Source: CAZQCI01 sp964592255
GTDB lineage: Bacteria; UBA10199; SBBF01
Assembly: GCA_964592255.1 (NCBI GenBank)
Contig: CAZQCI010000123.1
Location: 1 to 6,008, forward strand
DNA length: 6,008 bases
Direction: 5' to 3'
Shown here: positions 1-5,374 of the stretch, piece after piece
How positions within the stretch are numbered: the first letter of the stretch is position 1
How the letters are laid out: each line of letters begins with the position of its first letter
The notes under the pieces: model-generated
The model's input: the letters and a program-made list of their open reading frames with translations, nothing else
Databases searched by the model: none
What the model was told of the DNA's origin: nothing
Made by a program: the position numbers and the translations under genes

Positions 1-572
1 TGCTGCTCCTTTGGTATGCTGACTCCTTGCGTTGGGGATGGTTGTGCTTTTTGTATGTCTTGTTTTTGAGGCTGAACAGTAATGGTATTACCACTTGTGA
101 CTTGGTTGGGTGTGTTCTGTAAAGAAGACCCAGAATCAGAAGGACTACCATTTTCTAAAGAGCCACCTGAAGAAGAAGTGCCGTAAGATGGATTTGAAGA
201 AACAGTCGCTCCATCTCCACTGTTTGTTGAGGTACCCGAAGAAACCGTGGTTACGGAAGAAGAGATAGATGTAGTCCCCGATGTAGTTCCTGTTGTGCTG
301 GCTGTTGCTGTAGGAGCTGTTGAGCTAGTTACCGAACCTTCGTTGGTATTATTAGCGTTTGGATCTCCATTATTTGTGTTGGTATTTGAGCTCTCATTAG
401 AATCTGAATCGGAATTTGTGTCCGAACTTTGATCTTTCTTAATTCCTAAGAAGACTTTTACTTTGTCCATAAGCGATGGACTTCTAGTATCTTTCAATTC
501 TAAAGCCTGAACAGGGCTAGCAATAGATGCAGTTAAGAGTAAGGCCACTAAGGTGTTTCGGGTACGTTTCAT
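1..572 (-). CDS. Secreted Ser/Thr/Asn-rich low-complexity protein, N-terminal part (truncated by window edge)
   Basis: Reading leftward from an ATG at 572-570, the frame stays open for 190 codons to the window edge, with no stop in any codon. The N-terminus begins MKRTRNTLVALLLTASIASP and ends its leader in PVQA, a good Sec signal peptide with probable cleavage after residue 23. A short charged stretch follows (about residues 24-50, including SLMDKVKVFLGIKKDQ). About 110 residues made almost only of Ser, Thr, Asn, Gly and Asp come next, then a Gln/Pro-richer stretch. The start is supported by AAGGAG at 582-577, four bases upstream. The low-complexity part resembles a flexible, surface-exposed or periplasmic linker; no catalytic domain is visible and I recognise no family. 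The C-terminal domain that would show its role lies outside the window. Exact repeats in such tracts can vary in length between strains. I am confident that it is a real exported protein, but function is unknown. Confidence 0.82.
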   Translation of the reverse strand, partial: MKRTRNTLVALLLTASIASPVQALELKDTRSPSLMDKVKVFLGIKKDQSSDTNSDSDSNESSNTNTNNGDPNANNTNEGSVTSSTAPTATASTTGTTSGTTSISSSVTTVSSGTSTNSGDGATVSSNPSYGTSSSGGSLENGSPSDSGSSLQNTPNQVTSGNTITVQPQKQDIQKAQPSPTQGVSIPKEQ

Positions 573-644
573 AAGTCTCCTTTTTATAGTTTGATCAAAA
601 AACATATTGCTGGGATTAATGCAAAGATAAGGCCAAGTCGGACA

Positions 645-688
645 AATAATTTAAGTATTTGAAATTATTATATTTATTTATAATTTAA
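645..688. repeat. AT-only direct and inverted repeat cluster
   Basis: ATAATTTAA occurs twice in direct orientation (646-654 and 680-688), 34 bases apart. Between them, AAATTATT at 662-669 is the exact reverse complement of AATAATTT at 645-652, and AAATTAT (662-668) also inverts ATAATTT (680-686). The middle copy can therefore pair with either flank. It sits directly beside the G-rich block and about 75-115 bases ahead of the secreted-protein start. It could be an operator, an UP-like element or a bent-DNA site, but AT-only words recur by chance, so function is unproven. Confidence 0.4.
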
Positions 689-717
689 GGGGGGGGTCAG
701 ACAGGGAGGGTGAGGGG
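689..717 (+). other. Canonical G-quadruplex motif (C-rich on the leftward transcript)
   Basis: Four G-runs fit the G3+N1-7 pattern: eight G (689-696), three G (704-706), three G (708-710) and four G (714-717), with loops of 7, 1 and 3 bases. The G-rich strand is the template for the leftward genes on both sides, so the RNA made across it is C-rich and G-poor. That RNA could act as a Rho loading site downstream of the DUF2177 gene, which lacks a visible intrinsic terminator. A folded quadruplex on the template could instead slow leftward polymerase. Both roles are inference; the motif itself is directly visible. Confidence 0.6.
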
Positions 718-777
718 TTTAATCCTCATTTTGATACAATGTTGTGTTTTTTCTACCCGCTGGATTTCTTTATGAAT

Positions 778-1209
778 TTATCTCTGTTGGACTTTTGTAT
801 GATTGATTGATGTCAGATACCGATTGATCCATGCCGATAGGGTACAGGCCGTTCCTGTCACAAAAGTTCCCCAGGCCATATCGACTAATGTGACAATGAC
901 AGGCCAGTTTTTAAGGGTGGCTTGGTTTGTGAGGTCGTAAGTGCCGTAAGCCATAAGACCAAATAAGGCTCCAGACAAAAAGGTTTTACCTAAAGAATGT
1001 GGCGAGGCGGATCGTAAAACAAAGAAAACCAACATCGTACTATAAAGCGGATAAAAAATGATAACAGGGATCAGATTAATTTTTTCCGCAAATAAAAAAC
1101 CAAGTTGAGCTTGGTAGAAGTTTTTGGCTATTACTTCTAACCATAAACCATCCAACAGTACCAAAGAGATGAGTGTAAAAGTGTATAGTTTAATAAGTTT
1201 CATAAACAT
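778..1209 (-). CDS. DUF2177 family integral membrane protein
   Basis: This 143-residue protein is predicted to have four membrane helices (roughly residues 7-25, 46-66, 75-95 and 103-125) with almost no soluble domain. Hallmarks of the DUF2177 family are LLDGLWL near residues 18-24, the block GLMAYGTYDLTNQATLKNWP at 84-103, and VDMAWG at 109-114. Length matches the family, whose members are usually 130-145 residues. The biochemical role of DUF2177 is not established. The first ATG (1209-1207) lies one base after the stop of the upstream thioesterase gene, so the two are probably co-transcribed and translationally coupled. A second ATG two codons later (1203-1201, giving MKLIKLY) is an equally plausible start, because no good Shine-Dalgarno sequence precedes either. 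No clear intrinsic terminator follows the stop. Confidence 0.85.
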   Translation of the reverse strand: MFMKLIKLYTFTLISLVLLDGLWLEVIAKNFYQAQLGFLFAEKINLIPVIIFYPLYSTMLVFFVLRSASPHSLGKTFLSGALFGLMAYGTYDLTNQATLKNWPVIVTLVDMAWGTFVTGTACTLSAWINRYLTSINHTKVQQR

Positions 1210-1210
1210 C

Positions 1211-1630
1211 TTATTTTTTGGTTACAATGTTAAAAGTGGCGGTTGCCATAGCCACAGGCTCTGTTTCTTTATTCCGATATAAGAAGGCTTCTACTACGGA
1301 CAGACGTTTTCCACGAAAAATTACTTTGGCCTTACCAAGTATTTGATCGCCACTTTCTAGTGGTTTGAAATAATTTACTTTAATTTCGACAGTGGAACAA
1401 AAATCATGCGGGTCCATGGTTGTAAATACTGCTGCACCACAAGTGAAGTCAAAAAATCCAGAAATAACCCCCCCGTGAATCCGGCCGGAAGGGGATAGAT
1501 GGTCATCGCGCAATTTTAATGTGAGTTCTACTTCTCCAGGTTTTGCAATTTTGTGGATTTTATAGCCCAACCATTGGCCATATTTATCGGGTAACTGGTA
1601 ATTTTTAAGTGAAAGTGATTTGGCAGTCAT
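1211..1630 (-). CDS. PaaI-type hotdog-fold thioesterase
   Basis: This 139-residue protein has the features of a PaaI/YbgC-superfamily single hotdog domain. The signature SGRIHGGVISGFFD (residues 48-61) carries the HGG turn (52-54) and the acidic residue Asp61 in the usual catalytic position on the central helix. The closing strands VEIKVNYFKPLESGD (81-95) and AMATATFNIV (127-136) also fit. Such enzymes hydrolyse acyl-CoA thioesters, commonly aryl- or medium-chain acyl-CoAs, as cytoplasmic dimers or tetramers; the substrate here cannot be told from sequence. No other in-frame Met occurs before Met72, which supports the chosen start, although only a weak AGGGA lies upstream and very close to it. 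It is the first gene of a leftward pair with the DUF2177 gene and is divergent from hpnH across an 85-base gap. A GATAAT-like box at 1639-1644 (minus strand) could be its -10 element. Confidence 0.88.
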   Translation of the reverse strand: MTAKSLSLKNYQLPDKYGQWLGYKIHKIAKPGEVELTLKLRDDHLSPSGRIHGGVISGFFDFTCGAAVFTTMDPHDFCSTVEIKVNYFKPLESGDQILGKAKVIFRGKRLSVVEAFLYRNKETEPVAMATATFNIVTKK

Positions 1631-1715
1631 ATCCCTGAATTATCTTTGCTTCTGGTATTTGTCGAGAAATTTAAGGTTGTTATTTCCCGCAGGATCCATT
1701 AGTCATGTCAGCCCT

Positions 1716-2720
1716 ATGGCCGTACCTCTATCGCAAGGTTTAACTGTATTTAAGTACATCATGACCCAAAAGCTAAAGGGTGTTAAACGCTATCCTTTGG
1801 TTTTAATGCTTGAGCCTTTGTTTCGTTGTAACTTGGAATGTAAAGGTTGTGGAAAAATCCAGCATCCTGAAGAAATTTTATCCAAATATCTCTCCGTTGA
1901 AGAATGCCTGCAGGCGGCTGAAGAATGTGGCGCGCCGATGGTGTCTATTCCTGGTGGCGAACCATTGATTCATCCACAAATTAAGGAAATTGTCGAAGGG
2001 CTTATCAAGCAGAAGCGCTATATTTATCTTTGTACCAATGCTATTTTACTCGAACGCAAATTACATCTTTTCAAGCCATCAAAGTATTTAACCTTCAGCA
2101 TTCATCTCGACGGGCTTCGTGACACACACGATAAAATGGTGGATCGTAAAGGGGTCTTTGATGTGGCTGTTAAAGCCATCAAGGCCGCGCGTGAAAAAGG
2201 TTTTAGAGTGACCACCAACACCACACTTTTTGATGGGGAAGATCCTAAAGAAGTTCGGGAATTTTTCGATTATGCCATGGATTTAGGTATTGAAGGCATG
2301 ATGATCTCCCCTGGTTACCAGTACGAAAAAGCTCCAGACCAAGAACATTTTTTACGCCGTGAAAAAGCTACAACTTTTTTTAAGCAAGTACTGGAAAATC
2401 GCAAGCCTCGTTGGAAATTTAATCAATCTCCGCTCTTTTTAGAATTTCTTATGGGGAATAAGAATTATCAATGTACCCCATGGGGAAATCCTACCCGCAA
2501 TGTTTTTGGTTGGCAGAAGCCATGTTATTTGATGACGGGTGAGGGTTATGCCAAAACTTTCAAGGAATTAATGGAAGATACCGCATGGGACAATTACGGT
2601 ACCGGCAAGCACCCCAAATGTGCCGACTGCATGGTTCATTGTGGTTATGAGCCCACGGCGGTGATTGATACATTTTCCTCCTTCAAAAATTTTGTGCACG
2701 CCGCTCGGTCTTCGGTTTAG
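1716..2720 (+). CDS. hpnH: Adenosyl-hopene transferase HpnH (radical SAM)
   Basis: HpnH uses a 5'-deoxyadenosyl radical to add adenosine to diploptene, giving adenosylhopane, the first committed step toward C35 extended hopanoids. The 334-residue product starts MAVPLSQGLTVFKYIM, closely like known HpnH N-termini, which is why I choose the ATG at 1716 over a TTG 32 codons upstream that would overlap the divergent gene. The radical-SAM cluster motif C38-x3-C42-x2-C45 lies in EPLFRCNLECKGCGKIQ, followed by SIPGGEPL (77-84). The C-terminal DUF3463-type region is intact, with QCTPWGNPTRNVFGWQKPCY and a Cys-rich tail (KCADCMVHCGYEPTAV) that may bind further metal or structural elements. The tail ends soon after this motif, shorter than in some alphaproteobacterial homologues. 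No Shine-Dalgarno sequence is obvious. No squalene-hopene cyclase or other hpn gene is in the window, so the pathway must be completed elsewhere. Confidence 0.95.
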   Translation: MAVPLSQGLTVFKYIMTQKLKGVKRYPLVLMLEPLFRCNLECKGCGKIQHPEEILSKYLSVEECLQAAEECGAPMVSIPGGEPLIHPQIKEIVEGLIKQKRYIYLCTNAILLERKLHLFKPSKYLTFSIHLDGLRDTHDKMVDRKGVFDVAVKAIKAAREKGFRVTTNTTLFDGEDPKEVREFFDYAMDLGIEGMMISPGYQYEKAPDQEHFLRREKATTFFKQVLENRKPRWKFNQSPLFLEFLMGNKNYQCTPWGNPTRNVFGWQKPCYLMTGEGYAKTFKELMEDTAWDNYGTGKHPKCADCMVHCGYEPTAVIDTFSSFKNFVHAARSSV

Positions 2721-2732
2721 CGGTTGTTTTTT
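2700..2732 (+). terminator. Probable intrinsic terminator of hpnH
   Basis: CCGCT (2701-2705) pairs with AGCGG (2719-2723), extendable by one G-U pair (2700 with 2724), around a loop of about 13 bases. TTGTTTTTT follows immediately (2724-2732). The hpnH stop codon (2718-2720) lies at the loop/3'-arm junction. The stem is short and the first T-tract position is interrupted by a G, so efficiency may be partial and some transcription could read through into hicB. Confidence 0.5.
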
Positions 2733-2751
2733 AATCTTATTTTGTTATCAT
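2724..2751 (+). promoter_or_regulatory. Possible promoter of hicB-hicA-hemL
   Basis: A TTGTTT box (2724-2729) and a TATCAT box (2746-2751) are separated by 16 bases, giving a moderate sigma-70-like match. Initiation about seven bases downstream would fall at or next to the hicB ATG (2758), implying a leaderless or nearly leaderless message. This agrees with the absence of any Shine-Dalgarno sequence before hicB. The -35 box shares its bases with the T-tract of the hpnH terminator. The region is AT-rich, so a chance match is possible. Confidence 0.33.
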
Positions 2752-2757
2752 CAACTC

Positions 2758-2991
2758 ATGAACAAGAAAAAAATATCATTTGCCGTTGATATTATCAGAG
2801 AGCAGGATGGAAAAAATTATTTTGTTATGGTGCCTTCGTTACCAGGTTGTTTTAGTCAAGGTAAAACGGTCGAGGCTGCAAAAAAAAATATTCTGCAGGC
2901 GATTAAACTACATCTCAAAGAGTTAAAGAAAAATGGAGAACGTTTTTCCGAAGTTGAAACATACCAAACAACCATTCAAGTTGCCGCATGA
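2758..2991 (+). CDS. hicB: HicB family antitoxin
   Basis: This 77-residue protein has the HicB partial RNase-H-like fold. Residues 5-27 form the first strands (KISFAVDIIREQDGKNYFVM), followed by the diagnostic VPSLPGCFSQGKTVEAAKKN (24-43) and a long helix (NILQAIKLHLKELKKNG). HicB binds and neutralises the HicA mRNA interferase. I chose ATG 2758 because 31 extra codons upstream would overlap the end of hpnH and do not resemble the family. The protein ends right after the core domain: I see no C-terminal ribbon-helix-helix or helix-turn-helix, so it may lack the DNA-binding part that lets many HicB proteins repress their own promoter. The order hicB-hicA is the reverse of the classical E. coli hicAB arrangement but is common. 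Its TGA stop overlaps the hicA ATG by four bases. Confidence 0.9.
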   Translation: MNKKKISFAVDIIREQDGKNYFVMVPSLPGCFSQGKTVEAAKKNILQAIKLHLKELKKNGERFSEVETYQTTIQVAA

Positions 2992-3209
2992 GTCCCAGAC
3001 TTCCACGTTGGACAGCCAAAGATTTGATTCGTTTTCTCAAAAAAAACGGATTTAAAGAATCAGGCCAGTCTGGCAGTCATTTACACTTAATCAACGAAAA
3101 GACCGGTAAACAAACTACTGTGCCTGTTCATTCTGGAAAAATCATTGGGCTTGGTTTGTTTAAAGCAATTATTTTACAGGCCGGAATTGATCCTAAGGAA
3201 TTATTATGA
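2988..3209 (+). CDS. hicA: HicA family mRNA interferase toxin
   Basis: HicA toxins cleave mRNA and tmRNA with a dsRNA-binding-like alpha-beta-beta-beta-alpha fold. The 73-residue product shows the expected order: an N-terminal helix (WTAKDLIRFLKKNGFKESGQ), the catalytic motif GSHLHL with His31 as the likely active-site histidine, the strand TTVPVHSGKIIGLGLFKAII, and the terminal helix ending AGIDPKELL. Length is typical. The ATG (2988-2990) overlaps the hicB TGA in an ATGA, with no independent Shine-Dalgarno sequence, so toxin synthesis probably depends on translation of the antitoxin first. All expected active-site features are present, so it looks functional and not decayed. Its own TGA overlaps the hemL ATG in a second ATGA. 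Confidence 0.93.
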   Translation: MSPRLPRWTAKDLIRFLKKNGFKESGQSGSHLHLINEKTGKQTTVPVHSGKIIGLGLFKAIILQAGIDPKELL

Positions 3210-4480
3210 ATTTTTCTAATTCCCAAAAACTTTTTGAGATGGCTCAAAAACATATTGTGGGTGGAGTCAATTCTCCTGTTCGGGCTTTTAAGTCGGTGGG
3301 AGGTACTCCCTTATTTATTACACGCGCTAAAGAATCCCGTATTTGGGATGCTGATGGCAATGAGTACATCGATTATGTTGGCAGTTGGGGGCCCATGATT
3401 CTAGGGCATGCCGCTCTTCCAGTTCTCAAAGCTGTTAATGAAGCGCTTAAGAGTGGGCTTAGTTTTGGGGCTTCGCACGCTAAAGAAATTCAACTCGCTC
3501 AACTGGTTCAAGAGGCGTACCCTTCCGTTGATCTCCTTCGTTTTGTCAATTCCGGGACAGAAGCCACCATGTCGGCTCTGCGATTGGCACGTGCTTTTAC
3601 TCATCGGTCGAAGACCATTAAGTTTGACGGTTGTTATCATGGTCATGTTGATTCTCTACTTGTTAAAGCGGGTTCGGGTGCCCAAACTTTAGGTCAGCCC
3701 GATAGTGCGGGTGTGCCGCCGGAATTTACTCAACATACCTTGATTGCCCGTTTTAATGATATTGATTCAGTTAAAAACTTATTTTCAAAATATAAAAATC
3801 AGATTGCAGCCGTTATTGTTGAACCGGTTGTTGGTAATATGGGTTGTATTCCACCTCAGCCTGGATTTCTTCAAGATTTAAGAAATATCACCAAACAGGA
3901 AGGAGCTCTGCTTCTTTTTGATGAAGTGATGACGGGTTTCCGCTTATCTTTTGGTGGCGCTCAAGAGTTGTATCACATCACTCCGGACCTCACTTGTTTT
4001 GGAAAAATTATTGGTGGTGGTCTTCCTGTTGGTGCTTATGGGGGACGAAGAGACATTATGGAATACGTCGCACCTTTGGGCCCTGTGTACCAAGCGGGTA
4101 CTCTCTCGGGTAATCCTTTGGCTATGGCCGCAGGGATTGCCACTCTTACAGAGCTTAAGAAAAAAGATTTTTATAAAAATTTAGAAGAGAAAGGAAAGTT
4201 TTTAGAAGAAGGCATTAACAAAATTGCCTCCCAAAAAAACCTTTCGCTGCAGGTCAATCGGGTGGGGTCCATGCTGACTTGTTTTTTTACAGAAGGTCTT
4301 GTAACCGATGCTGATTTAGCCCGGAAAGCTGATGCAAAAAAATTCGCTGCCTTTTTTCATCAACTTCTCAACGCAGGTATCAACTGGGCCCCTTCACAAT
4401 TTGAGGCTGTTTTTATCTCAGCTACCCATAGCCAGCAGGACTTGCAAGACACACTAATCGCTTTCGAAAAAGCGTTATAA
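3206..4480 (+). CDS. hemL: Glutamate-1-semialdehyde 2,1-aminomutase
   Basis: HemL converts glutamate-1-semialdehyde to 5-aminolevulinate, the last step of the C5 route to tetrapyrroles; it is a cytoplasmic PLP enzyme, usually a homodimer. The 424-residue length is normal for the family. Recognisable parts are the N-terminal HIVGGVNSPVRAFKSVGGTP (16-35), WGPMILGHA (61-69), the cofactor phosphate loop NSGTEATMSALRLAR (115-129), FDGCYHGHVDS (140-150), the PLP-nitrogen aspartate D239 in FDEVMTGFR, and the Schiff-base lysine K267 in CFGKIIGGGLPVGAYGG. These show an intact enzyme. The ATG overlaps the hicA stop by four bases and has its own AAGGA at 3195-3199, six bases upstream, inside hicA. Position after a toxin-antitoxin pair is unusual; no other hem gene is adjacent. 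It converges on the minus-strand gene 18 bases downstream. Confidence 0.98.
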   Translation: MNFSNSQKLFEMAQKHIVGGVNSPVRAFKSVGGTPLFITRAKESRIWDADGNEYIDYVGSWGPMILGHAALPVLKAVNEALKSGLSFGASHAKEIQLAQLVQEAYPSVDLLRFVNSGTEATMSALRLARAFTHRSKTIKFDGCYHGHVDSLLVKAGSGAQTLGQPDSAGVPPEFTQHTLIARFNDIDSVKNLFSKYKNQIAAVIVEPVVGNMGCIPPQPGFLQDLRNITKQEGALLLFDEVMTGFRLSFGGAQELYHITPDLTCFGKIIGGGLPVGAYGGRRDIMEYVAPLGPVYQAGTLSGNPLAMAAGIATLTELKKKDFYKNLEEKGKFLEEGINKIASQKNLSLQVNRVGSMLTCFFTEGLVTDADLARKADAKKFAAFFHQLLNAGINWAPSQFEAVFISATHSQQDLQDTLIAFEKAL

Positions 4481-4498
4481 TATCAGTTAAAATACTAT

Positions 4499-4996
4499 TT
4501 ATTGTCCGTGCTTAGCGCGGAATTTAGCTCTTTCAGCTTCGGCTCTCATCCGGATTTGTTCTTTTGACTCGGCTTTACGGATGTCGGCATCGCCTGTTGG
4601 AGAAATGCCGCTAGGGCAGTCGATAGGTTGGTTGTTACTGGGAATGTAGAATTTCCACATACTCATGGTTGAAGGTGTAATCCAATATTTGGTGGTAGCG
4701 TGGTAGCATCGTGAACCGTAGTTGTGGTTGATCTCGCCGTCTTGATAAATTGTTCCGCGTTGGACCTTAAGGCTTCCGTTGGAAGTAGAACCGTCGCTAT
4801 GTTGAAAGGTTACATCTTCGCTACCAGTGGTGGAGCCTTCCCGAGGGGAACCAATAGCTTTGACACCCCAAATTTTTATTTTAGGATCAGCCACGCTGAT
4901 GTTTTTTTCTGTGAGTTCTGGCAAAGCCCAAGAGGCGGCCGAAGTAAGTAGAAATACTGAAAGAAAAAGAATTTTTGTCAAAGATGAAAATTTCAT
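4499..4996 (-). CDS. Secreted protein of unknown function
   Basis: I do not recognise this family. The 165-residue product starts with a clear Sec signal peptide: MKFSSLTK, a hydrophobic core ILFLSVFLLTSAA, and a probable cleavage site after ASWA (residue 24). The mature part is polar and rich in Ser, Gly, Thr and Asp, with alternating-hydrophobic stretches suggesting beta structure (KIKIWGVKAIG, DVTFQHSDGS, MSMWKFYIPS). It has only two cysteines (97 and 127), which could form one periplasmic disulfide. The last 30 residues are highly charged and helix-prone (ADIRKAESKEQIRMRAEAER). AAGGAG (5007-5002) lies five bases before the start and a plausible promoter precedes it. A clean signal peptide, ribosome site and promoter make this a real gene. 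It is transcribed alone, divergent from the atp genes and convergent with hemL. Confidence 0.82.
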   Translation of the reverse strand: MKFSSLTKILFLSVFLLTSAASWALPELTEKNISVADPKIKIWGVKAIGSPREGSTTGSEDVTFQHSDGSTSNGSLKVQRGTIYQDGEINHNYGSRCYHATTKYWITPSTMSMWKFYIPSNNQPIDCPSGISPTGDADIRKAESKEQIRMRAEAERAKFRAKHGQ

Positions 4997-5027
4997 GCAG
5001 GCTCCTTATTTAGAATAAAATTTTTTG

Positions 5028-5057
5028 TATAAAACCCTATCTTCGATTAAAGGTCAA
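5028..5057 (-). promoter_or_regulatory. Likely sigma-70-type promoter of the 165-residue secreted protein gene
   Basis: Reading leftward, TTGACC (5057-5052) is followed after 18 bases by TTTATA (5033-5028); TTTTAT with a 17-base gap is an alternative register. Initiation near 5021 would give a leader of about 25 bases that includes the AAGGAG site at 5007-5002. The spacing to a good ribosome site and start makes this the best promoter match in the window, though it is judged by eye only. Confidence 0.45.
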
Positions 5058-5096
5058 TGGGTTTATGGTTTTTAGTTTGACTCTCCTTTTTTTAAT

Positions 5097-5372
5097 GTGC
5101 TAGGCAGAGCGCGCTTGGAAAAAAAGACCGAATCGGGGAAAACCCCGAATGTTCCCAAGGATTCTTTTTTGATTAATTGGGGCATTTATGGTGCGGTGGG
5201 GTTTCAATTGGCAATGTCCGTGGTTGTAGGAATATATGTGGGCGGTTGGGCCGATACCCATTGGGGAAAAACTCCCCTTTTTACCATCCTTGGTCTTTTG
5301 GTGGGATCCATTGCCGGTTTTTATAATTTAATTCGGATCTTAACCTGGCACCAAGAGCGAAAAAGGAGTTAA
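5097..5372 (+). CDS. atpZ: AtpZ/AtpI-family ATP synthase accessory membrane protein
   Basis: This 91-residue protein has two membrane helices (about 28-50 and 59-81) and matches the AtpZ (ATPase gene 1) family. The diagnostic pattern is a Gly-rich helix end followed by GGWADTHWGKTPLFTILGLLVGSIAGFYNLIRIL (residues 49-82), with a conserved Asp53 between the helices. AtpZ is thought to work with AtpI in F0 c-ring assembly or as a divalent-cation channel component; its exact role is debated. It is the first gene of an atp operon, two bases ahead of atpI. The start is uncertain: the GTG at 5097 has no Shine-Dalgarno sequence, and a TTG at 5115, six codons later, would still leave both helices intact. 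No clear plus-strand promoter is visible in the 100-base gap upstream. Confidence 0.87.
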   Translation: MLGRARLEKKTESGKTPNVPKDSFLINWGIYGAVGFQLAMSVVVGIYVGGWADTHWGKTPLFTILGLLVGSIAGFYNLIRILTWHQERKRS

Positions 5373-5374
5373 CT

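Larger units (their letters stand above)
573..777. other. AT-rich intergenic region upstream of the low-complexity secreted protein
   Basis: This 205-base gap lies between the start of the secreted protein gene (572, reading left) and the stop of the DUF2177 gene (778, also reading left). It therefore serves as the 3' region of one gene and the promoter region of the next. It contains the AAGGAG ribosome site at 577-582, an AT-only repeat cluster (645-688) and a G-rich block on the plus strand (689-717). I see no convincing -35/-10 pair and no hairpin-plus-T-tract terminator on the minus strand. No tRNA or small ORF is apparent. Confidence 0.6.

Noticed and set aside
247..432. Plus-strand 61-codon ORF
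   Set aside because: It is antisense to the open minus-strand secreted-protein gene; its Val/Leu/Ser-rich composition is the mirror of the Ser/Thr/Asn tract, and it resembles no protein family.
1620..1715. N-terminal extension of hpnH from a TTG at 1620
   Set aside because: It overlaps the start of the divergent thioesterase gene, has no ribosome site, and the downstream MAVPLSQ start matches known HpnH N-termini.
1631..1715. Clear divergent promoters between the thioesterase gene and hpnH
   Set aside because: Only weak matches were found (such as TTGCTT-N17-ATTTAA rightward, TCGACA-N15-GATAAT leftward); not strong enough for feature entries.
2665..2757. N-terminal extension of hicB from an ATG at 2665
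   Set aside because: It overlaps the hpnH C-terminus in another frame and the extra 31 residues do not fit the HicB fold.
3401..4184. Alternate-frame ORFs of 77-94 codons inside hemL (3401-3646 minus, 3408-3692 plus, 3951-4184 plus)
   Set aside because: All lie fully within the intact hemL frame, whose conserved motifs continue through them; they are shadows.
4724..5018. Plus-strand ORFs of 75 and 63 codons (4724-4951, 4827-5018)
   Set aside because: They are antisense to the minus-strand secreted-protein gene, which has a signal peptide, a ribosome site and a plausible promoter.
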